Below, piece after piece: positions 43,848 to 53,402 of a DNA stretch of 64,000 nt (its first letter is position 1; every line of letters starts with the position of its first letter). The stretch covers positions 310,001 through 374,000 of the forward strand of contig BEDY01000003.1 in NCBI GenBank assembly GCA_002335605.1, given 5' to 3'. Position numbers and translations under genes: made by a program. The notes beneath the pieces were generated by a model. It was given only the letters and a program-made list of their open reading frames with translations. It had not been told where the DNA came from and searched no databases. This stretch comes from Prillingera fragicola. Lineage: Eukaryota > Basidiomycota > Tremellomycetes > Trichosporonales > Trichosporonaceae.

Positions 43848-45771
43848 TTAGACGAGACGCTTCTTGATGCGCAGCCCGGCGGTGGGTCTTACGGTTTGGA
43901 AGTGCCTCGAGTCTGTAGCGTGGACGATGGCACGAAGACCGTCGTCGCCTTCATACAGAGGGGTACGTTTGCGAGCCGCCTTGGTGGGGGTGCGGGGGGC
44001 TTGCTTGCCGTTGGTTGAGAGGGGTTTGTGACGGTTGGCTCGCTCCCTGGTTTTGTGGGCGCTGGAGCGGTTGGGGTTGATGATCTCGAGTGCCTTGCGA
44101 GGTAGGGTCTCGATGTCCTTGTCAAGCGCAGGGGGAGTAATGGTGACGGAGGCTGGGAACTTGTCAGTGTCCTGAACGTGAGGAAGGACTCACTGTCATA
44201 AGACAAACGCCATGTGAACCAACTGGCACGCCTGCCAGTCTTGTCGGTGGTTGGCGAGGTGACGTATTTGTTGTCGCTGAGTGAGTGGCTGCTGCACTCG
44301 ATGTAGAGGGTATCGCTGAACTTGGAGGTAGGACGGGAGGAGAAGTCTTTGTTGTAAGGAGAAGGCGAGGAATCAGAGACACGAAGGCTGGCGGCAGCAG
44401 CACCATCTTTGGTCGAGGTGAGAAAGGTCGAGGAAGGAAGTGAAAGCAGGCCACTCTTCTTCATTGCTTCTGCGGGATCGAGGCCGAGCATCATAAGCTC
44501 AATAGCATTGACCATGTTGTGGAGGTGCCCGCCATTGGCACCCTCCGCATCAGGGGTGCTGGCAGTGGTACCCTGGGAGTCGTCAGCGCGGCCAAGAGAC
44601 TGGCTAGGAAAAGGCTTACCTGAGTGGTCTTGATGGAGGCGTTGATGCCAAGCATGGCCCGAGCCTCACTCTTGAAACCTGCTGCCAGCTGGAGCAGCTC
44701 TTCCTTCTCGTAACTGCGCCTATGAAGAGCCTGGCGAACGTTGTAGCGAACGTACTCGCGCTCAGCAGCGGCAGAGTCACGTTTGTGGAGTGCCTGGACG
44801 AAACGAAACGCCCCCTCACCGTCCTCAAACTGCACGAGGGACTTAGGGCGAGGCACAATCTCGCAACTGTCAGCCTTGGTGTTGAGATCTGCAGTGTCGA
44901 GGGTGGTACTGAGATCCAGGTTGGAGATGTCCTCGGGCTCAGCCACCACATAGTTGTCGGTGAGGTCGGCAGGGAGGAGGGTGGGTGTCACGGGGAGAGA
45001 GTCGAGGTCGGCCATAGACCAGCCGCTGAGAGTCGCCGAGTCGTCCAGCAGAGGACGAGGAGGCTCGAGCACACTCTCGGTGTCAGAGTGGGGGGCGGCA
45101 GGTAAGATATCACTGGGAACAGGGGGGAGAGTGCAGACCACCTCCGGCTCTCGGGAGGTAGACTCATCGACCGAGACAGCTTGGTCAAGGGGAATGCTGA
45201 CGGGAGGAGTCTCGCCGCCGAGAGGAGTCCTGCAGTCAGCCAAGGAAGGGAGCGACGCCGCAGCGTCCACGTGCTCAACCGTATCCTCAGCAAGCTTGAC
45301 AACAATGGGGGCCACCTTGGTTGAAGGCGCCTCCTCCTTGACTTTGACGAGCCACTCGCTCACGCGGGAGGGAGTGGCGGGGTTGGTCGCGGCTTTGCGC
45401 GAAAAGCGGTCTTTGGCCTTGGTAGAGTGGCCAAGCTTAGGGAAAATGCCGGTCGGGAAGCAGGAGGTGGGGACCTCCTCAAAGGGGTCGATGTACGCGT
45501 CGCGTTCGTCAGCCGACCAGTGGCGGATGGTTGTTGCTGGGGTGGCGAACTTGCGGAACGCGCCAAAGAACCACCGCGCGACGCGTTTGGTGGCGGGGAC
45601 CTCGACGGGGGCGGGGATGCTTGGCGCTGAGGTTGTGAGAGGAGACGACTTGCGAGGTCGGGTACTGCATCGGGTGGGGCTGGTGGAGGTGATGATGGGC
45701 GGGGCGACGACCGAGGCCGACCACCACGCCTGACCGTCGCGGTGGGGCCGGGGTGGCGCGTAGTGCTCCAT
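43848..45771 (-). CDS. Hypothetical Ser/Pro-rich protein, three exons (611 aa)
   Basis: Exons in transcript order 45771-44620, 44572-44194 and 44152-43848; introns of 47 nt (GTAAGC...CCAG) and 41 nt (GTGAGT...CCAG, with a CACTGAC branch-like word). The second join moves the reading to a frame that ends in a basic tail (GLRIKKRLV). The N-terminal half is disordered with acidic/proline stretches (PLLDDSATLSGWSMADLDSL). Then come a helical block at about residues 315-375 (FRFVQALHKRDSAAAEREYV, RQALHRRSYEKEELLQLAAG) and NAIELMMLGLDPAEAMKKSG at about 405, similar in pattern to the block in the gene at 38003. The C-terminal region is rich in K/R/T. No known domain; the short LG-x-x-P-x-x-A helix is vaguely UBA-like. 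Confidence 0.7.
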
Positions 45772-47605
45772 GCTTGTAGGCTATAACTGAGGATAATGAT
45801 TTGAAAGGTGGTGTTTGAAAGTAGGCTTTGTGGTGGTAAAGCAAGCTGAACAGTGTGAGTGGTGGTGTGAGGAGAAAGCAGAATAAAGACGAGGGAAGAC
45901 ATCGTGACACGCAGTAGAGCAGGCGTCTCCCACCACGTCCACGATGCCACTCACTCTCGCCTCTGCTGCTTGAATGACATGATCCGCCCGAGTGACCGGT
46001 GGACGGTGGGCCACCTCAGAGGCTGCGCGCAGGTGACATCCGCTTGCGGCGGCCGTGTTCGTGCAGACCACACGCCTGCGCGACGCGAAAAACGCGCTAG
46101 TCGTCCACCGTCCTCAGCAATATTGTGGCTTACTAGCCTTCCCAGATGTGCACAGAACAAATGGAGAGTGGCTCAGGGTTCTCTCCAGTGCATGCATCTT
46201 GTTGGGGAAGGTGGATGCTTGCTGGACACGCAGGTGGGGAGGGTGGCAAAAAGGCTGGTAAATGGCCGTGAAATTGCTGCAGGTCAGCTGTGGGTGGCGA
46301 CGACCAGTCACACGGCTGTGAAGGTTGAGGGGAATCCTTACTAAACTGGACACCACTGAAAGACCGCAGACGGTTCTGCTCAAGTTCTATCAGGCTGTCA
46401 GGCAAAGCAGAGAGTCGTGTTCTGCTGAAGTTGGCTGCACTGGCTCCCAGCCGGCCGACGTCCGGGGAAGCGGCCAAGAGAAGAGACACTTTTTTTTGGT
46501 GTTCAATCTTGATGTAGGCGGTGAATTGGTCTCTTGGTAATAGATCAGCAGGTCTATGAGGCGCTCCTTGCAATGTACCAATGTACCAACCACCCACCTA
46601 GTGCGTGTGGCTGCAGGTCACACGCAGGATGCACGCGCCACACGTTGAGACCCCAGATTGACTCCCAAGCCTAGACTCGACAATCTCTCCTCCAGTACAT
46701 CTACTTGCTTGAATATTGCCAACCATGTATGCATGCCGGTAGAGGCAAATTGATCTCTCATGCCTCACTGTGTGGTCTCAGCACGGGAGTATCAGTTTGA
46801 ATTGGCCGATACGCCGATGAAAGGAGTTGGCCAGTGACGATCGCCGCAAGTGGTGGCCTCCATTCGCCGCTTTTCTTGAGGGAATGGTGGCAAGCAAACC
46901 AGGTAATACATCCGGGCGTCGAGGTCAGGTCGTTGCCCATGGGCAGGATGCTGTGGTTCAGCGGCGAGTCTTAGGATGAAAACCTGCCAAGCTGGAGAGT
47001 CGCCGGATGTGGTGTTACTGGTCGGTGACGTGGTTCTTCCGCCAGCTAAGACTCATACACCCGTAAGACCGGGGCTGACACCGACAGCTCGGGTGTTCAG
47101 CAGGTGAACAAGACAGCTGTGAGTCAGTGTCATGTCTTTCAAAGGTCAGCCAGAGATAAGTCGCCAGTGCAACATCCGGCAGGAAGAGCGGAACTGTTCA
47201 AGACAGTGAGTACTGTAGAACTTGGTGGCGCACCGGAAACATGACGCGGTTCATACACGTTCAAGCAAGTGCAGACATTAGGCAGGTACATACTGTGTAG
47301 AGCAGAAGCATCCCGGGAATAGAAGTCGTGTCAAGTCGTGGTCGTGAACAAGGAAGGACGGAAAGTGATCAAGGGTTGATGTCGCGACAATGTCGCTCTG
47401 ATTTGCAGCACTGGAATAGGGCCAAAGAAGGATATTGTGGGGATTCGACTGGGAGGAGAGAGGTGTCACATAGTGGAAATGCAGTTTCGGCCAGAGATGG
47501 GGTGGTAGTACTGATCAGAGAACGTTTGTCAAAATCTGACGAAGAGGGCGTCGATGGGAGCTTCTCCCCATACGGCGAGGATCAGGAGCGGGAAATTGCA
47601 CTACC
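45772..47605. other. Intergenic region, 1.8 kb
   Basis: The first 130 bp upstream of 45771 are C/T-rich on the minus strand (leader-like). No gene, RNA or clear repeat is seen in the rest. Confidence 0.5.
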
Positions 47606-49950
47606 TCAGAGCTTGAGGGGTGCCCAGCTGCCCAGAGCGCCGATTGTTGAGGAGGAGTGGACTTGAGGACCTTGATGGGCACGAAGCTGCCAACTCGAGC
47701 CTCTGCCTTCGCGACGACGGCGGCGATCCTGTTGCACCTCCACTCCTGCTATGATCACCGGCACAATGGTCGGTAGCTGGAGTGCTCGCAAGAAGTCGGC
47801 CGGAACACTGACCCGAGGTGGAGGCTCCCAGGAGGAATGCTTGTCGGCGGCAGGCCGAGTTGCACAGCTGCCTGGTCTTCCCAGGGCTGCGCCCCACGGA
47901 GTTGTGTTAGACCTCAAAAGGCTCGTGTCAAGTCGAGAGCTATCGGCAGCTAATTGTCGGGCAGGAGTTGGAGGTGTAACGGAGGAAGAGGCATTGGTGC
48001 CGAATGGAGAAACGGTCGAAGAAGCTGCGATGGCAGACAATCCAACTGGAAAACCATGTTGCGGACCGAAAGGGCTGCCGACGGCTTGGAGATGACTATC
48101 GGATGTGATCCCAGGAGTAGGAATCTGACTGGATACACCCTGGCCGTCGGATTCTCCCAAATCCAGCCACGCCACACGCTGGGCAGGCGTGAACATGGGC
48201 GGTTCAACTGTCGAGGGCACTGTTGAGGGCTTTGGCTCGGAAACAGCGTTGACTGCAGTCTCAGAGACAACCACCGGCTTGCCACTCTCAGCCAGCACCT
48301 TCTGGCAAAGCCTTGAGCTTGTTTCTACCGGCGGCGCCGAAGTGGCGTCGTAAATGGTACCCGAGTCGGCAAGGCTGGTAGGGGGTGCTAGGGACTCGGA
48401 GGTGGTGAGGGGGGACTTTCTGAGTGCCTCGCAAGACACTGAAAGTTGCGAATGGGCGGAAGGATGCACCGAGGAGACCTTAGTGGCCACAAAGGTGCGA
48501 GGGACACAGGGAGCACGGGGGGCAGGCGATACCGGCAGTGTATGAAAAGCTGCAGGCTTGATATTGCTGGGGTGCGGTGAGAGCAGTGGGAGCGGTGGGA
48601 GAGGTGAGAGCTGTGGGAGCAGAGGGAGCGCCTGGAGGGGACCGAGGTCGACCTGCATCTTTGGAATCTCGCGTTGCAGCAAGGTGACCTTCTCACCAGA
48701 AGCTGGAATTGAGAGACCGGCTGAGCTTGGAAAAACCGAGTTTGTTTTGTAACTGAGGATGGCGTCGCTGACCTTGCGTTGGCCGTCCTCGAGTATGCAA
48801 GTCATGGCGCCGAGCTCCTGCAGCCTCCAGTAGAAGCTGGCGTCGCCTGACCTTTCATCCTTGGTAGTGGTGTCGGTGCAACTGCCAGTGGAAGCGGTGG
48901 AATAACAGGATACTGTCGAGACATTGCTGTTGGGTCGCAGTCTTTCAGCAGGTGAGGAATCACGACTGCTGTCCCAGACTGAGATCAGACGACCGTCGCC
49001 AGCGAGCGCATCCCACGCGCGCCTGAAGGAGCTGTCGTCGCCGAGCTCGTCCTCATCTTAATCGATGGATGTACATGAGCTGGGAGTGTCGATAAGAGCT
49101 GTTGAAGGTGTTGCGGTGTTGGCTGAAAGAAGTGGAGACTCCAAAATGGACGCGTCGCGAGGCGCGTCTGGAATTCTGAGTGGCGGTGGCGACGGAGGTA
49201 TTACAGCGGTGGTGGCGGACACTGATGCATCGACCACGGCTGCGGAGCCGGGCTCGAGCTCGAACAGCCAGGATATGTCGAGATCCTTCGCAAAGACATC
49301 AATGGTGGAGGATTTTGATGCATGCTTACTCAACGCGCGGTCGACGCGCGCTGTTGCTGCTGCCAGTTGGCGGATTCCGGTGAACGCGGCCGCCTGGTCG
49401 ACCTTCGCCTCTTCAATTTCAGGCTGAGTTTCGAACAACCACGCAATGTCCAGATCCTTCTCGAAGACATCCACACCCATCTGCGTAGATGTTTTGTGTG
49501 CATAGCGTGGTGGTGCAGTGGGCGACGCGTCGGCGTCGGTGGCAAATTTCATCCGTGTCTGAAGTGGGGCTGATGTGGCGGGGTCGCTGGCCATGACCGC
49601 GAGTGAGGCACTGGGGAGCATGAGCGTCCTGCAGCAAGTTCTCTGCCTACAGGCCTACAGTCGACACACCTTGTAAAGGATGCGTAGCAGTGGGCACTTA
49701 TGGGAGGGTTGAGAACGACCGCTGAGCTTCGAACAGCCACTGGTGATGCGTCGAAGGAGGGAAGATGTGGCGCAGGGCGAGGCGACTCGCGAATGACCGG
49801 TGCGCACCGAACCTCTGAGTGTGCGTAGTAGGCAGGCAGAGAAGTCTGTAGCGACAGCTTCCCGGCTTCACTTGACAGAGACTTTGAGAAGGCTGGACGC
49901 GTTTTGGGGGTGCTATCGCCACTGTGGTGGCGGGAGAAGCCACAGCCCAT
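47606..49950 (-). pseudogene. Disordered protein gene with in-frame stop (possible N-myristoylated product)
   Basis: Exon 1 is 49950-49670 and encodes MGCGFSRHHSGDSTPK, an N-myristoylation/palmitoylation-like start. A 41-nt intron (49629-49669) leads into a frame running from 49628 to 47606. That frame is interrupted by one TAA at 49058-49060; the reading on both sides is in the same frame and looks coding (before it LIDTPSSCTSID, after it DEDELGDDSSFRRAWDALAG). If translation stops there the product is 283 aa; without it the frame has 768 codons counting both the internal TAA and the terminal stop. A 17-residue motif, DVFxKDLDIxWLFExxP, occurs twice in the N-terminal part. The C-terminal part is Ser/Pro-rich with basic RRRRREGRG near the end. 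I find no GT-AG intron that removes the TAA in frame. Alternatives are a truncated allele, readthrough, or an assembly error. Confidence 0.55.
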
Positions 49951-50076
49951 CGCTAAATTGAGCTGCGGCGGAGCAAAGGGATAGGTGTAGAGTAGCCAAA
50001 GGGACGTATAGACACCGTGTGCACACAGCAGTATCAATATAAACAGTTTAAGAATGAGAGAACAGGATGAGCAGTG

Positions 50077-50135
50077 TCTGTATGTATAATGGCTAGTGTT
50101 CGTGAGTCTGTATGTATAATGGCTAGTGTCGTGAG
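50077..50135. repeat. Two-copy 30/29-bp tandem repeat
   Basis: The unit beginning TCTGTATGTATAATGGCTAG occurs at 50077-50106 and 50107-50135; the copies differ by one T. Confidence 0.9.
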
Positions 50136-51034
50136 TCCGCGACTCGGACAGACTGGTGGCGAGCCGTGTGGGTGGGCGGCTCGCCACCCAGAGCATGCAT
50201 TTCCACCCAGGCATCCCACCAGAGGATGACCACCGGCCACTGGCCACTGGGTAGTCTCCATCGCCGCGTATCCCATCATATCCCAGTAGCAGCGCGTTGG
50301 CACAATGATATGCTAGTACAAGACACAGGGACCAGCCACACCTCAGCTGACCAGAGCGTCGCCGCACAGTGTCTCGCCGGAAAGTTCCGAGCCGGCTGGG
50401 AGAGTCGCCACCCATGCATGCATGCCTGCCCAGGCTCTCCTTGTACAGCCCATGCATTCAGGCATAGGCAGAAGATGGTGGAGTGTTTGGGTGTAGCTGG
50501 GAACAGAAGCATGCATCTCCCGAGCAGAAACCGATGCAAGACTTTGCGGAACCACAGAGGTTGTGGCAGCCTGGCAGCCTGGATCCTGAGCGGCAGTGGG
50601 TTGGGTGTCAGATAACGGATGCATGGGCTGGATAACGGATGCATGCTTGACTTAGCACCTTAGTGGGGCATGAACCATGTCAGTGGATGGATGCATTGGG
50701 ATGGATTGGGATGGATGCATTGTACTGTAATGATGACGATGGAAGGACGAGTGTTGGCTTGCACGCATGCACTAGTGACGACGGAGGTGATGAGGTGGGT
50801 GTGCAGTGGACGGCGTGGAGAAGTGGCAGGGGAGTTGGCCGACCGAGGAACATGGGCTGTGCTCCGAGATTTAGTGTACTAGTCAGTTACAGTGCAGACA
50901 ATGATCCTATGCTACAAATGCATTCCAATCATGGCTCCCAGCGCAAACCAGTCAGCCACGATGGCGATGAAGAGCTATGAGATATCTGGCGAGGCCCTAT
51001 AGATATCGCCCAGTGACACGCCCCCGACCACTCC

Positions 51035-51212
51035 CTCCCCAACGCCTGAAGTCTTACAGTAGCTGCCCAGACCCGGTGCATCGTGAAAGTGAATGATCGA
51101 ACGCTGCCCACTCCGAGCTGCACTGGCTCCCCAACGCCTGAAGTCTGAGAGTGAAGGCTGGCTGAGGTAGCCTCAGACAGCCATTCATCTCCCACGACCC
51201 GGTGCATCGTGA
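51035..51212. repeat. Interleaved duplicated segments
   Basis: CTCCCCAACGCCTGAAGTCT occurs at 51035-51054 and 51127-51146, and ACCCGGTGCATCGTGA at 51071-51086 and 51197-51212. Same order, different spacing, so this is a duplication of about 100 bp that has since changed in length. Confidence 0.8.
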
Positions 51213-51433
51213 GAGCCAGTGAAGTCAGAGGAGGAGTCACTCACCGCCCGTAGCGGATCCCGCCGTGAACCGAGGACGACGACCACTCCGAGGTCGCTGC
51301 CAAGGAGTGCCGCGGCCGTCGTCCAGAGAACACCAGTCGAAGTCGAAAGTCGAAGAGTCGGTCGCTGGCACCGCGGACCGGTACCAGTTTGGCTCGAGTG
51401 CCAGTGTTGTCGAAGCTACAAAAACTACAAGCC

Positions 51434-51686
51434 GCGTCCGCCGCCCCCATACAGGACGTGAGACCGCCAGGTTTCTCTCCCAACCCCCCTGGGGATTCCA
51501 GAGAGTACACCTGCCTTCGAGGGACCTCGACCCACTAGGGAGCCGAGCAACCTCTGTAACCGCGTCCGACACCCCCATACAGGATGCGAGACCGCCAGGC
51601 TTCTGTCCTACGTCCAGGGACGCTACGGAGAGAAGCCTGCCTTCGAGAGACCTTGGCGGCATAGCGACCAAGCAACCTCGGAAGCC
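51434..51686. repeat. Two-copy 128-bp imperfect tandem duplication
   Basis: Copies start with GCGTCCG at 51434 and 51562. Shared landmarks in the same order are CCCCCATACAGGA, GCGAGACCGCCAGG (first copy GTGAGACC), CCTGCCTTCGAG and GAGCAACCTC/AAGCAACCTC. Parts recur in decayed form near 51893-51945. Confidence 0.8.
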
Positions 51687-52800
51687 GCTCGGAGACAACG
51701 TGACCCAGCGAGACGGCGCATCGGCCTGCACACGCCACGGCCCTCCGGACCTGTAGCTGTACAACGACGGACGCAGGCGGTTGAGTCGGAGCTGGCGAGC
51801 TACGACGACTCGGGTGGAGGCAAGTTGCCAGACCACACCGCCGGTGAATGATCGAGCAGACCTAGTCTGCTGGGACCGACCAAGCACCCCAGGTTTGGCT
51901 GGACATCTGCCGCGAGGCTTGTGTCCAACTCCCTGCCTTCGAGTACTCTCTGCCAGCGGCGAGGATACCTCAGCGGCACAACAGAAGAGCTTCTCGGGGC
52001 GAAGGTTGGAGCGCAACGCTACCACAACCAACGCCAAGCAGCGTGCTCAGGACTCTAACCCGCGAGGGCGTTGTTCCGGCACCACTGCATCGGAGTCTCG
52101 TCCTGTGCCATCGCTTAGGCGAGTGGCACTTCAAATGGACTCGACGTCCGGTTACGATGCACAAGTGGGCCCACCACTTGTGCACCGCCTGTGAATGCGA
52201 GTCTGCCGCAAAGACCCCAGACACTCAGAGCCCTGTCGGAAGCTGGGTGGCTCACCATCGGTGGCGCCCATGCACTTCCAGTGACAGCAGAGAAGGGGTG
52301 TCCCATTCGGGATCACCAAACACAACTCCTGGGCTCTGCTCGGGACAGATGAGAGAGTACGTTCGCCATGACATGAGGCCTGTCGCTCATACTCTCTGGA
52401 CCATCTGCCCCTCACCAGCGACAATGGTTCCCGCGAGGGTGGACCATGCCAGTGGTGTTCCAGTGAGCTCGAGTAGATCGCTGCGGCAGCGACTTGAAAG
52501 ATGTGTGAACTCACTGGTGCCCCTTGGTCGTGGGTCCTTCCCACGATGGCGAAATCGCCACAGACATTCGTTGGAATGCCCAGCGCAGCGTTTCTCCAAA
52601 AGCCCAACACTAAGTGGGCGAGCTGAGTGAGCTTTGTCGCAGCTTCACCCAGCCGACGCGCCCACCGTGAGAGCCCCAAGCAGCGCAGCAAACAAAGTCG
52701 TAGATGACCAAGTCCGCCGCCCTCGGACACCCCTGGCCCGCAAGCCGTACGGTGATGCCCGGTGACGAGGTCGCTGCTCGCCGTTAGGCAAGCCCGACAC

Positions 52801-52951
52801 CTCGCCGCCGCCCTTCTGATCTACCACCTGTAGACCACACAAGGACTGGCCACCCTTGGCATCCGCCACCACCCCTCGCACCTCCACCCTCCACCCCCTC
52901 GCCGCCGTCCTCCTGATCTACCGCCTGTAGACCACACGAGAACTAGCCGCC
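52801..52951. repeat. Two-copy imperfect direct repeat, 97-bp period
   Basis: CTCGCCGCCGCCCTTCTGAT and its relative at 52898 (CTCGCCGCCGTCCTCCTGAT) both continue as CTACC(A/G)CCTGTAGACCACAC, then GGACTGGCC or GAACTAGCC. Confidence 0.8.
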
Positions 52952-52959
52952 CTTCGCTC

Positions 52960-53043
52960 CTGCTCCTCTTTTTCCTCCTCCTCCTCCTCCTCCTCCTCTT
53001 TCTCCTTCTCGTCCGCCCTCCTCTTCCTCCTCCTCCTCCTCCA
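52960..53043. repeat. C/T microsatellite (CCT-type)
   Basis: Long runs of CTC/CCT with short T-rich interruptions, an ordinary low-complexity tract. Confidence 0.85.
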
Positions 53044-53124
53044 AGTATCCATCCACAGCAGGTTCACACAAATGTGACTCCACGGCAGAGGGAACTTGGT
53101 CGCCGACCCAGAAGGCCGACTAGA

Positions 53125-53248
53125 TTGCCTGGGCTCTCGTCAGGGCCCAAGCAGGTTGCCAGGACTCTCGTCAGGGCCCAAGCAGGTTGCCGGGGCTCTC
53201 GTCAGAGCCCAAGCAGGTTGCAGGGGCTTTCGTCAAAGCCCAAGCAAA
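53125..53248. repeat. 31-bp minisatellite, four copies
   Basis: Four consecutive 31-bp units, each starting TTGC and containing TCGTCAGGGCCCAAGCAGG or a one- to three-base variant. Units start at 53125, 53156, 53187 and 53218. Confidence 0.92.
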
Positions 53249-53402
53249 TGGTGTGGCAGTGGGGGATGAATGCCCACTGGTAGTGTACAGTGCAAAGGCT
53301 ACTGGCGGCGGGTAGTCGTGAGGCGGCCAGTAACCCCTGCCAGGGTATATGTTGGACTTACAGGTAGCGTGATGAGTGGCTACCCTGCCGAGAAGATGGT
53401 GC

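Larger units (their letters stand above)
49951..53402. other. Repeat-rich gene-poor region, 3.4 kb
   Basis: Several local tandem duplications (listed separately), TGCATG-rich DNA at 50390-50720 and C/T microsatellite at 52960-53043. ORFs of up to 266 codons on both strands at 51237-52630 are reading frames across GC-rich duplicated DNA and show no domain. Confidence 0.5.

Noticed and set aside
49549..50457. 302-codon minus-strand ORF as one gene
   Set aside because: Only the part from MGCGFS (49950) looks coding; it splices at 49670 into another frame. The upstream part is low-complexity non-coding DNA.
50390..50720. TGCATGCA-rich tract as a regulatory array
   Set aside because: Words are irregularly spaced and embedded in simple GGAT/TGCA repeats; slippage explains it.
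51237..52037. 266-codon ORF in the duplicated region
   Set aside because: Open frames exist on both strands of the same GC-rich duplicated DNA with no domain or codon signal.
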